Assembly: GCA_035545895.1 (NCBI GenBank)
Contig: DASZXJ010000046.1
Span: 1-5,783 of the forward strand
From: DASZXJ01 sp035545895
Lineage (GTDB): Bacteria > Planctomycetota > Phycisphaerae > Tepidisphaerales > Tepidisphaeraceae
Length of the DNA stretch: 5,783 bases
Reading direction: 5' to 3'
The translations under genes were made by a program, and so were the position numbers. The notes under the pieces are model-generated. The model saw only the letters and a list, made by a program, of their open reading frames with translations. It was not told where the DNA came from and did no database searches. Shown piece after piece: positions 1 to 5,783 of the stretch (its first letter is position 1; every line of letters starts with the position of its first letter).

Positions 1-140
1 GGACGCTGGGCTGGATGAGCAAGTGCCGGGCGATTCTGATTCGGTACGCAAAGAAGTCATCGAATTATCTCGGCATCATCCAACTCGCCTGCGGGCTATT
101 GTGGTATCGTCGTCAGCGTCGATTGGAAGTTTTGAGATAG
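1..140 (+). CDS. IS5-family transposase, C-terminal end (5' truncated by window edge)
   Basis: Reading from base 3, 45 codons are open to a TAG at 138-140. The visible peptide begins TLGWMSKCRAILIRYAKK, continues SSNYLGIIQLACGLLWYRR and ends RLEVLR. The arrangement W-[ML]-x-[KR]-C-R, then RY-x-K, then NYLG, an LACxLLWYRRQ-like segment and a basic tail is what I recognise as the end of IS5-type (IS427-like) DDE transposases. In those the C-terminal helix follows the catalytic Glu. The DDE residues themselves lie left of the window, so activity cannot be judged. The stop codon falls inside the probable terminal repeat of the element, as is common in compact insertion sequences. The subgroup is inferred from pattern memory, not from an alignment. 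Confidence 0.75.
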   Translation, partial: TLGWMSKCRAILIRYAKKSSNYLGIIQLACGLLWYRRQRRLEVLR

Positions 141-148
141 GTTCTTAG
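130..148. repeat. Probable right terminal inverted repeat of the IS5-type element
   Basis: TTTTGAGATAGGTTCTTAG directly overlaps and follows the transposase stop. Its reverse complement, CTAAGAACCTATCTCAAAA, resembles the ends I associate with IS5-type elements. The partner repeat lies outside the window, so the exact boundary and any target duplication cannot be seen. Confidence 0.5.
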
Positions 149-163
149 TCCATCTCATATAAA
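132..163 (+). promoter_or_regulatory. Possible IS-derived hybrid promoter for the downstream ORF
   Basis: TTGAGA (132-137) lies in the IS terminal repeat and matches the -35 consensus at 5 of 6 positions. TATAAA (158-163) in the flanking DNA matches the -10 consensus at 5 of 6. The spacer is 20 nt, longer than the usual 16-18, so this is a weak proposal. If real, an outward -35 in the IS end would drive the ORF that starts at 199. Confidence 0.2.
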
Positions 164-198
164 AGTCGATCCCAGTAAACCATAATGGACAAGTAACG

Positions 199-852
199 AT
201 GGATCGCAATACAAAAGTCCCGATTTGCGGATACGAGGTTGTTCGAAAGCCCGAGTTCAACTTTGAGCCCGCTAATGACAGCGGTAATGAGCCCTTCTTA
301 CGCACAATTGATGGTGTGCCCTACAGCGGTATAAATCGCATGGAGTGGTTTGATATTTCTAAAGAAGAAATGTACGGAAAACTGCCGCCGGATATCGCCT
401 CAAGCTATAAGGTGCTTTACCGCGATCAGCCCTACGGCACTGCACTACTCCTCACACAACGCCTCGATTTAGCGATGAAACTATTAGCGTACAGCAACCG
501 CGACGTTGCGAGAAATGAAATTATTGCAATATTCGCGCCAGAACTCGTTCCTTACACCGGCCAAGCGGAAGGCGATAAATTTCGCTTCGAATATCTAGGC
601 TCAGATGTAGTCTTATTCGGAAGCTACTCTTTGCTATTTTATGGGATGTTCTACCACCCGGCAGCATTCTTACCCTTTAAGCATCATCTTAATCGCAATG
701 GGCTCTTTGATTCCCAAGCCGCCATTCAACAGTTTATTGAATTCTACCACTCTGTCCGTAGCGACCGAATAGAGCCCATCTCCCCCGGTGCTCGAATTCT
801 CGCGATCCGCATCTATCGATTTCGCGACGAAGCGGGAATGATACAGGGTTGA
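199..852 (+). CDS. Hypothetical protein, 217 residues, between two insertion sequences
   Basis: I do not recognise this protein. It starts MDRNTKVPICGYEVV, has no signal peptide, and appears soluble and cytoplasmic. The central part (residues about 130-165) is aromatic and hydrophobic, with VLFGSYSLLFYGMFYHP, but it contains Gly, His and Pro and is flanked by charged stretches, so a membrane helix is doubtful. The C-terminal third is basic and aromatic, with QFIEFYHSVRSDR. ATG 199 is the first Met after an in-frame stop at 160-162; the upstream GGAC (187-190) is only a weak ribosome binding site. Base composition is clearly lower in G+C (about 45% in one 60-base line checked) than the core genes to the right. 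The ORF sits between an IS5-type end and an ISKra4 element that begins one base after its stop, so it is probably acquired accessory DNA. The stop lies wholly outside the IS, so the C-terminus was not created by the insertion. A 217-codon open frame with ordinary amino-acid composition supports a real gene. Confidence 0.6.
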   Translation: MDRNTKVPICGYEVVRKPEFNFEPANDSGNEPFLRTIDGVPYSGINRMEWFDISKEEMYGKLPPDIASSYKVLYRDQPYGTALLLTQRLDLAMKLLAYSNRDVARNEIIAIFAPELVPYTGQAEGDKFRFEYLGSDVVLFGSYSLLFYGMFYHPAAFLPFKHHLNRNGLFDSQAAIQQFIEFYHSVRSDRIEPISPGARILAIRIYRFRDEAGMIQG

Positions 853-853
853 A

Positions 854-876
854 GGGTCTAACGCATCTTTTTGGCG
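854..876. repeat. ISKra4 element terminal inverted repeat, transposase 3' side
   Basis: It begins GGGTCTAACGC and ends TTGGCG. Compared with the reverse complement of 2253-2275, the first seven and last four bases are identical and 7 of the 12 between match, with no gap. A further TCnGGC block inside both ends aligns if one gap is allowed. Confidence 0.8.
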
Positions 877-1002
877 GTCAGGCGGCTTTTGACAGCCAGT
901 AGTTCGAGGATTGCTCGGCGTATTCGAGGCACAATAAGGCGCCAAACCGTTCGGCTCGTCGCAGCCTCCAGCGGGCGCTGTTGAGTTTCAGCCTGGAACC
1001 GA

Positions 1003-1008
1003 TTTTTT
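1003..1008 (-). other. Second frameshift point in the transposase (A6 run)
   Basis: On the minus strand the run reads GGC GCA TGC AAA AAA TCG. The incoming frame ends in KKSVPG and a stop just after the catalytic Glu. A -1 shift (or a seventh A) yields ACKKIGSRLKLNSARW, the conserved continuation of the family. The shift has the same size and direction as at 2003-2008. Confidence 0.8.
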
Positions 1009-2002
1009 GCATGCGCCTTCGATCGCGTCGCTGCCGATGGGTTGGCCTTGAGCCAGGCGCTGGGCATACCACATCCGATCGCGGTTGCCTTCGAGGTAGA
1101 CACGCAATGCGCTCAGCGCGGCCAGTTGCTCGGGCGCGGTGGTCTTGGCGATCATCTGATTCAATCGTTCGACGTGCCGCGGTCCGCCCAGGCGAATCAG
1201 TTCTTCCAGTTCCGTCCCGGCCCAGGACCGCGCCGATTCGCCTTCTCCGTGAATGGCCCTGGCACACGCATGCAGGGCTTCGCTGACGTGATAAATATCC
1301 ACGCACCAACTGGCGTGCGGGCTCAATCGCAAACGCGCCTGCTCCCAGATCCATGGCGCTCCATCGGCGATCACGCTCAGTTGCGGCGAATCCTCCAGGC
1401 CCATCTGCTCACTCCATCGTTGCCACATCGCGCCCACCAGCCGGCAATCGGCAATCGCGCAACTGGCCAGTCTCATGCTCGCCTCCGGCAACACGCGATC
1501 CCGCCATTGCTCAGTCGCCGCCGCAGCGCCACGTTCACGCTTTTGCAGCAGATTCAGCCGCATTTCCCGCCATCCTCCGGTCGTGTTCACCTTCAGTCCG
1601 TCGCTGTACATCTCCGGATCACCGGATGCCTTTTTGAACGCCTGGGCGGTCGGTTCGGTCACGCGCAGCCACCGGCGCGCCTGCTCCCCCTCATGCTGGC
1701 AGACACGCTCAATCGTGTCGTCGCTGACACCCATGTGGCAAAGGTTCTTCAGCTTCTGACTGGCGCGATCGAACGACCAGGCCGTTGCCACCGTGGTGAT
1801 CACCTGGCGCGCGTGCGGCGTGACCTGAACCGAATCGATCCCCGACCACTCATCCCAAGGCGTTTGCTTGGCCCGGCAACTCCGGCAGGCGTAATACCGA
1901 CGCGGAATCTGCACATGCCCAATGCTGGTCAGCAGATACTTGGGCGTCACACAGCGGAACGAGGTTCTCTTTCCGCACCCACATGCAAAACTGCAGGCCC
2001 CC

Positions 2003-2008
2003 TTTTTT
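2003..2008 (-). other. First frameshift point in the transposase (A6 run)
   Basis: On the minus strand the run reads GCG CAA AAA AGG in the incoming frame, which then gives the nonconserved tail RGPAVLHVG and stops. With a -1 shift (or a seventh A) translation continues as Q-K-K-G-A-C-S-F-A-C-G-C-G-K-R-T. That restores the Cys-rich region and joins without a stop to the frame carrying VTPKYLLTSIGHVQI. Confidence 0.75.
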
Positions 2009-2252
2009 GCGCCTCGGGGTGATCCTGAAGCGCCGACTCATACATCTTGCGAAGATGATCAAACCCCTTGTCGTGCACCACCGCCTCGGTGAAGCCAAGC
2101 CCTCTGCCATGCGGAGCGTCCTTTACCGCCTGCTTCAAGGCCCGATAGGTTTCCAACGCCTGTAACGCCACAAGCTTCTCTTGCTCGTCCTCAACGAAAA
2201 TCGATTCAGCCAATGCTCCTCCATGATTGGGTTTAGACTATTATGCCAGATT

Positions 2253-2275
2253 CGCCAAGAATGCGCGCTAGACCC
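2253..2275. repeat. ISKra4 element terminal inverted repeat, transposase 5' side
   Basis: Read on the minus strand it begins GGGTCTAGCGCGC and ends TTGGCG, pairing with 854-876. It lies upstream of the transposase start, where the element's own promoter would be expected, though I see no clear promoter boxes. Confidence 0.8.
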
Positions 2276-2347
2276 AATGCATCCCACTTCGTGAAAATTC
2301 GGGCGGAGTCGGGGTTCGATTTCTTGACAGCGTCTTCCAACCCGCTG

Positions 2348-2415
2348 AGCCGCGACGCGAAGCGGAGCGTGTTTGGGGGTTGACGCGGAAAAGCGCTCCG
2401 CTTCGCGTCGCGGCT
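2348..2415. repeat. Perfect 22-bp inverted repeat with 24-nt loop (REP-like palindrome)
   Basis: Bases 2348-2369 are the exact reverse complement of 2394-2415. The arms begin AGCCGCGACGCG and end CGGAGCG; they are G+C-rich and would form a very stable stem on either strand. The 24-nt loop (2370-2393) starts TGTTTGGGGG. No U tract follows on either side, so it is not a standard intrinsic terminator. It resembles REP or other extragenic palindromes. Copy number in the genome cannot be judged from this window. Confidence 0.8.
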
Positions 2416-2561
2416 GATCGGGTGGACTGGGAGTGATCCGGGAAACGTGCAGATGCGCGAAGATTTGTCGCATTTCATTGACCAATCCGCTTGTCCGACT
2501 CGTCATATTGCGCGCAATTTTGTGCAGTTTCTGAGAGCCTTGAGAAACGGATGGGCATTTT

Positions 2562-2596
2562 GGATTTCGGATTGCGGATTGTGGAATTGGAGTTGC
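2562..2596. repeat. 7-nt-period degenerate tandem repeat, GGATTnC type
   Basis: Five consecutive heptamers read GGATTTC, GGATTGC, GGATTGT, GGAATTG and GAGTTGC. The first three differ at only one or two positions; the last two are decayed. Confidence 0.6.
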
Positions 2597-2640
2597 GCGA
2601 CATGAGTCAGCATGGCGCAACAAAGGAGCCGCGGGTCACT

Positions 2641-2738
2641 GGATTTTCGTCATTCGGATTTCGTCATTGATTCGTCATTCTGATTTGGTCATTCGTCATT
2701 GGGATTTTGTTGGTCATTGGGACTTGATGATCGGTCAT
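2641..2738. repeat. Interspersed GTCATT / GGATTT short repeat tract
   Basis: GTCATT occurs seven times, starting at 2649, 2663, 2674, 2688, 2695, 2713 and 2733. In between are GGATTT-like units (2641, 2656, 2682, 2702). Several intervals are 7 or 14 nt, so the tract looks like alternating heptamers CGGATTT and CGTCATT that have drifted. It shares the GGATT unit and the 7-nt period with 2562-2596. Confidence 0.7.
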
Positions 2739-2872
2739 TTAATCCCCATTTCCCCGCCAACCCCCGCCCGCATTCGCCTAGCGAACGATGCGGTCTCCCA
2801 ACGTACCCTCCTACGGGGAAGATCGCTGCATTCGCCTGCATTGCGGCTGGCAGCGCAGCCACGATTTGGGAA

Positions 2873-4384
2873 TTAAACCATTCCCCGGACTGCCAAATCG
2901 CCCATTTCAACTTTTTGGCCAAGGGTTCGTTTTGAGGTGATGCGGTCGATCTTCACTTGGACCGCGTCGCCGGTTTGGGCGGTGGGGTCTTCGAAGTAGA
3001 CATCGAAGTATCGCTCGGATCGGCCGTGCCGAAGTGTGTCAAACTGTTTGGGTTGTTCAACGAGCAATTCGACGGTTTCGTTCAGGAATTGGGTGCGGAA
3101 CTGGAGGCTGTTCGCGATGGCGCAAGCGGACAGGCGATCGATTCGTTCATCGATCACGGTGCCGTGAATCTGATTCTTCTTCCATCGCGCGGCTGCCGTG
3201 CCGGGCCGGGGGGAATAGCTGAACGCGTGAATGTGGATGAACCCGGACCGCTCGGCTACATCAAGGGTTTGGTCGAACTCGCGATCGGTCTCGCCAGGGA
3301 AACCGACCATGATGTCGGTGGTGATGGCTGGCCGATCGAAGGCGACGTTGATCTGGTCGATCATTCGCAAAAAGTCGGCCCGGCTGTACTGGCGGTTCAT
3401 TCGCCGCAGAATTGCATCCGACCCGCTTTGCAAAGGCAGATGAAAGTGAGGCACGACCTGGCGATGCGATTTCATGACGGCAATGAGGTCGGGCGTGAGG
3501 TCGCCCGGCTCGAGGCTGCTGAAGCGAAGTCGTCGCAAACCATCGACCTGGGTGCACAAGGCTGTCACTAACTCCGCCAGGGATTTATTGGGACCCTGGG
3601 GTTGTCGGTGTCTCAAAGCCGTCGGCTGGCCGTAGGCTCCGAGGAAGATTCCGGTCAGAACGATCTCCTGATGACCGGCCTGGACGAGCCGTCGCGCCTC
3701 TTCGACGGCCGCCCCAACTGGCTTGCTCCAAACCGCGCTTCGCAGGCTTGGAATGATGCAATAGGTGCAGTGGGCATCACAGCCGTCCTGGACCTTGAGC
3801 ATCGCCCGCTGGTGCCCGGCCTGGTGCTGGTCCAGCAGGGGTAAGCGGCGGGTGCCAATCCCGATATTTTGCTTGACTGTCAGGGGGTTTTGTGGCCTAC
3901 TGTTGTTTGGAGTAAGTCCTGCCGCAGTAGCGCTTTGAATTATCGATCCATCATCCCCAACAGACTGCGGCAACGAGGGAGAAGTAAGCGGCGATTTGTT
4001 CAGCAGCCAGTGATCCAGCAACCGATTGAGTTCGCCAGCAACGTCATCGTGATGACCCAGCACGGCATCCACACCCCGCATGTTGACCGCTTCGGCCCGA
4101 TTACTCGTGGCCCAGCAACCGGTCACGATCGTTCGTCGATCATTCTCGACATTCGTAAATCCGTCCGAATTGCCAAGAACCGGCAGGCTGGTTGTACGTC
4201 TGATAGTTTGGCGGCTTTTGCTAGCTGCGGGCATCGTCACGCTGCAGGTGTTGATGACGTGAAGATCGGCCGAGTGAGCGTCGGGACTCATCAAAAGCCC
4301 CCTGCTTCGCAGCAAAGTGGCGATTTGCTCGCTTTCGTACTGGTTGATTTTGCAGCCAAGGGTTTGAATCCAAAACGTTCGCAT
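2873..4384 (-). CDS. mtaB: tRNA (N6-threonylcarbamoyladenosine(37)-C2)-methylthiotransferase
   Basis: This radical-SAM enzyme converts t6A37 to ms2t6A37 in tRNAs reading ANN codons, using SAM, two 4Fe-4S clusters and a sulfur donor. It acts in the cytoplasm. The N-terminal methylthiotransferase domain has TLGCKINQYESEQ (Cys11), NTCSVT (Cys47) and VTGCWA (Cys90). The radical-SAM motif is DGCDAHCTYC (Cys202, 206, 209). Later blocks are LTGIFLGAYG, RFSSLEPGD, HFHLPLQSGSD, MNRQYS, TDIMVGFPGET and HAFSYSPRPGT. A C-terminal TRAM-like RNA-binding region spans about 433-495. The GCKINQYES start and the YSPRPGT block favour MtaB over MiaB or RimO. At 503 residues it is longer than the usual 430-450 because of a polar linker (about 127-190) between the domains and a smaller extension near 65-84. 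ATG 4384 fits the family N-terminus, but no good Shine-Dalgarno sequence is visible. It is divergent from the PilM-type gene. Confidence 0.93.
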   Translation of the reverse strand: MRTFWIQTLGCKINQYESEQIATLLRSRGLLMSPDAHSADLHVINTCSVTMPAASKSRQTIRRTTSLPVLGNSDGFTNVENDRRTIVTGCWATSNRAEAVNMRGVDAVLGHHDDVAGELNRLLDHWLLNKSPLTSPSLPQSVGDDGSIIQSATAAGLTPNNSRPQNPLTVKQNIGIGTRRLPLLDQHQAGHQRAMLKVQDGCDAHCTYCIIPSLRSAVWSKPVGAAVEEARRLVQAGHQEIVLTGIFLGAYGQPTALRHRQPQGPNKSLAELVTALCTQVDGLRRLRFSSLEPGDLTPDLIAVMKSHRQVVPHFHLPLQSGSDAILRRMNRQYSRADFLRMIDQINVAFDRPAITTDIMVGFPGETDREFDQTLDVAERSGFIHIHAFSYSPRPGTAAARWKKNQIHGTVIDERIDRLSACAIANSLQFRTQFLNETVELLVEQPKQFDTLRHGRSERYFDVYFEDPTAQTGDAVQVKIDRITSKRTLGQKVEMGDLAVRGMV

Positions 4385-4483
4385 GACCGCGGAGCATCGT
4401 ACCCGCTCCTGTCGTGCCGTGAAATGGTTGTTGAACTAGGTCTGGCTTGAGGTTAGATAAAAGTCAGGATCCGAGGTGACATT
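4385..4483 (+). promoter_or_regulatory. Divergent upstream region, with RBS and possible promoter of the PilM-type gene
   Basis: These 99 bp separate two divergent starts and must hold both promoters. A strong ribosome binding site, GAGGTG (4473-4478), lies five bases before ATG 4484 and fixes that start. A tentative promoter is TTGAAC (4431-4436), a 17-nt spacer, then TAGATA (4454-4459); the boxes match consensus only partly. I see no convincing boxes for mtaB and no operator-like palindrome. Confidence 0.4.
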
Positions 4484-5783
4484 ATGGCATCTGCTCGATT
4501 TGCATGGGGCATCGATATTGGAAACCGCGCTCTCAAAGCGGTCAAACTCGTCCGCGACGGCGACAAGCTGCGGGTTGACGATTTTGAACTGATCGAACAT
4601 GAGAGCGTCCTCTCCAGTGCCGGCGACAACCGGGATTCGCTGATCCAAACCGCTCTGGCGAATTTCGTCCAGAAGCACCCGATGAAGGGTGGTGTGGTGG
4701 CGGTCGGCGTGGCTGGGCAGGCCAGCTTTGCCCGATTCATCAAGCTGCCTCCCGTCGAACCCAAGAAGATCCCCGAGATCGTCAAGTTCGAAGCCATTCA
4801 GCAGATTCCCTTCCCGCTCGATGATGTCGAATGGGGCTACCAGCTTTTCCAAAGCCCTGAGTCGCCGGATGTGGAAGTCGGCATCTTTGCGATGCGCAAG
4901 GAACTCATTGGCCGGCATATCAAGTTCTTCACCGACGTCGATATGAACGTGCAGGTCGTCCAGATGAGCCCGCTGGCGGTCTATAACGCGATGTACTACG
5001 ACCAGCGTCTGAAGGGCACGACGATGGTCATCGACCTCGGTGCCGAAAACACCGACCTGATCATCTGCGATAACGATACCATTTGGATGCGTTCGATTCC
5101 GATCGGCGGCAACAGCTTTACGGAAACGCTGGTCAAGGGCTTTAAGCTGCCCTTCGCCAAGGCCGAAGATTTGAAGCGCAACGCCGCGACAAGCAAATAC
5201 GCCCGGCAGATTTTCCAGGCGATGCGACCGGTCTTCGCCGACCTAGTTGCCGAAATTCAGCGGTCCGTCGGTTTCTACGCATCGGTTCATCGCGATTCGC
5301 GAATCAAGCGAATCATCGCACTGGGCGGCACATTCCGCTTGCCGGGCTTGCAGAAGTATCTGCAGCAGAATCTGTCGCTGGAGGTGGAACGTCTGGACAA
5401 TCTGGCCGCCGGCGCCCCTGCCGATCCCAAGCTGGCAGCGCCGTTCAATGAGAATCTGCTATCGGTCATCGGTGCGTACGGCCTGGCTGTGCAGGCGATG
5501 GGCGAGGGCAAGATCACAAGCTCGCTGCTGCCGTCGGCAATCCGTCGCGAAAAACTGTGGAAGCAGAAGATTCCGATCTTCGCATCGACAGCCGCGCTGT
5601 TCTGCGTCGGCACGGGACTGGCATTTGGTGGATATTCGCTTCAGAAACTCAAATTCGATGCATCATCCGGTGAATATCGAACGAAAATCGACCAGGTCAA
5701 AAATCGTGCTTCAAAATTTGACGGCGACTGGCAAAGCAATGTCGAAAGCCAGGGTGGCCCGGAAAAAGCCGTGATCCAGAACA
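4484..5783 (+). CDS. pilM: Type IV pilus assembly protein PilM, possible PilM-PilN fusion (3' end beyond window)
   Basis: This is a FtsA/actin-like ATP-binding protein that in type IV pilus systems forms the cytoplasmic part of the alignment complex and binds the PilN N-terminus. The visible 433 codons show the first phosphate loop, GIDIGNRALKAVKLV (9-23). The PilM-typical block KFEAIQQIPFPLDDVEWGYQ covers 101-120. The second phosphate loop is VIDLGAENTDLIIC (182-195), followed by RSIPIGGNSFTETL (203-216) and the adenosine motif ALGGTFRLPGL (279-289). The actin-like part ends near NENLLSVIGAYGLAVQAMG (322-340). It continues with SSLLPSAIRREKLWKQK (346-362), a transmembrane helix (about 363-385, IPIFASTAALFCVGTGLAF) and a charged, coiled-coil-like stretch. 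Stand-alone PilM is about 350 residues, so this is a longer form. The LLP-basic-TM order mimics the PilN N-terminus and the GspL layout. GAGGTG five bases upstream supports the start. The right edge cuts the gene. Confidence 0.88.
   Translation, partial: MASARFAWGIDIGNRALKAVKLVRDGDKLRVDDFELIEHESVLSSAGDNRDSLIQTALANFVQKHPMKGGVVAVGVAGQASFARFIKLPPVEPKKIPEIVKFEAIQQIPFPLDDVEWGYQLFQSPESPDVEVGIFAMRKELIGRHIKFFTDVDMNVQVVQMSPLAVYNAMYYDQRLKGTTMVIDLGAENTDLIICDNDTIWMRSIPIGGNSFTETLVKGFKLPFAKAEDLKRNAATSKYARQIFQAMRPVFADLVAEIQRSVGFYASVHRDSRIKRIIALGGTFRLPGLQKYLQQNLSLEVERLDNLAAGAPADPKLAAPFNENLLSVIGAYGLAVQAMGEGKITSSLLPSAIRREKLWKQKIPIFASTAALFCVGTGLAFGGYSLQKLKFDASSGEYRTKIDQVKNRASKFDGDWQSNVESQGGPEKAVIQN

Larger units (their letters stand above)
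878..2213 (-). pseudogene. ISKra4-family DDE transposase, interrupted by two frameshifts
   Basis: The transposase catalyses DNA cutting and joining for the element. The coding path runs through three minus-strand frames: 2213 to about 2003, then to about 1003, then to the TGA at 878-880. One added A at each of two A6 runs gives a continuous reading frame of exactly 446 codons including the stop. In the joined protein, residues 1-70 are helical and charged. Cys 74, 78, 80 and 88 with the YYACRSC pair (about 110 and 113) suggest a zinc-binding region. The presumed catalytic acids are Asp about 205 in YSDGLKVN, Asp about 284 in VIADGAPWIW and Glu about 399 in GSDAIEGACK. The C-terminus (KIGSRLKLNSARW, then RRAERFGALLC) is the family's conserved ending. 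The start is a TTG at 2211-2213 with GGAGG four bases upstream. It may be a dead copy, a sequencing artefact, or expressed through slippage, so 'pseudogene' is provisional. Confidence 0.85.
854..2275 (-). mobile_element. Complete ISKra4-family insertion sequence, 1,422 bp
   Basis: The element is delimited by 23-bp imperfect inverted repeats at 854-876 and 2253-2275 (18 of 23 positions match; both read GGGTCTA at the tip and GGCG at the inner end). It holds a single transposase region on the minus strand, starting 40 bp inside the right repeat and ending 1 bp inside the left one. Size, end sequence and transposase type agree with each other. Flanking bases are ...GTTGAA on the left and AATGCA... 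on the right, so the only possible target duplication is the 2-bp AA, which may be chance. The element landed one base after the stop codon of the 217-residue ORF. Confidence 0.85.
2276..2872. other. Intergenic region of about 600 bp, repeat-rich, no gene seen
   Basis: No ORF here has a recognisable product; the open frames on both strands run through repeats or into the IS end. The contents are a 22-bp perfect inverted repeat (2348-2415), 7-nt-period tracts (2562-2596 and 2641-2738), and a bulged hairpin at 2770-2791 (GCAT and TCGC pairing with GCGA and ATGC, with ACG bulged). There is also a 5-bp-stem hairpin at 2845-2860 just past the mtaB stop, and a 10-bp direct repeat GCATTCGCCT at 2770-2779 and 2828-2837. 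Neither hairpin is followed by a T tract in the mtaB direction, so I do not call an intrinsic terminator. Confidence 0.6.

Noticed and set aside
1042..2022. Long plus-strand open frame of 326 codons
   Set aside because: It is antisense to the transposase, its composition is a Pro/Arg/His-rich shadow with no recognisable motif, and the minus strand explains the region fully.
2135..2623. Minus-strand open frame of 162 codons, and a shorter one at 2233-2478
   Set aside because: They run across the palindrome and into the IS end in frames other than the transposase, with low-complexity Arg/Ser-rich sequence. A truncated gene at the IS right edge was considered, but joining the two IS flanks did not give a convincing continued protein.
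2641..2738. CRISPR-like array of GTCATT repeats
   Set aside because: Units are only 6-7 bases, spacing is irregular, and there are no spacer-length intervals or cas genes.
2845..2860. Intrinsic terminator for mtaB
   Set aside because: The stem is only 5 bp and no U tract follows on the minus strand.
2957..3571. Plus-strand open frame of 204 codons
   Set aside because: It lies antisense within mtaB, whose conserved motifs cover this whole stretch.
5247..5774. Plus-strand open frame of 175 codons near the right edge
   Set aside because: It overlaps the PilM-type gene in another frame. The PilM reading has family motifs throughout and runs off the window without a stop.

Overview
The window looks like a stretch of bacterial chromosome, most likely from a planctomycete or a relative. 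That placement is an inference. It rests on moderately high G+C core genes, an mtaB gene next to a long PilM-type gene with a C-terminal membrane segment, and intergenic DNA full of short-period repeats and palindromes. No rRNA or other phylogenetic marker is present. The left 2.3 kb is accessory DNA shaped by insertion sequences; the right 2.9 kb is core genome.

Left part: positions 1-140 hold the last 45 codons of an IS5-type transposase, ending inside a probable terminal repeat (130-148). An unrecognised, comparatively A+T-rich 217-residue ORF follows (199-852). One base after its stop codon a complete 1,422-bp ISKra4-family element begins (854-2275). It is bounded by 23-bp imperfect inverted repeats that both start GGGTCTA. 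Its minus-strand transposase is split over three frames. Both breaks fall on a run of six A's, and one extra A at each run restores a continuous protein of about 445 residues with a DDE triad and the family's C-terminal signature.

Middle part: 2276-2872 carries no convincing gene. It holds a perfect 22-bp inverted repeat (2348-2415) and two stretches of 7-nt-period repeats, one based on GGATTnC (2562-2596) and one mixing GGATTT with seven copies of GTCATT (2641-2738).

Right part: two divergent core genes share a 99-bp gap. On the minus strand is mtaB (2873-4384), a radical-SAM methylthiotransferase acting on tRNA position 37, with an unusual linker of about 60 residues before its radical-SAM core. 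On the plus strand, from 4484 off the right edge, is a PilM-type actin-like protein of the type IV pilus machinery. Its C-terminal part looks like the start of PilN (a LLP motif, basic residues, then a transmembrane helix), which suggests a PilM-PilN fusion with a GspL-like layout. The two genes show no functional link beyond their shared upstream region.
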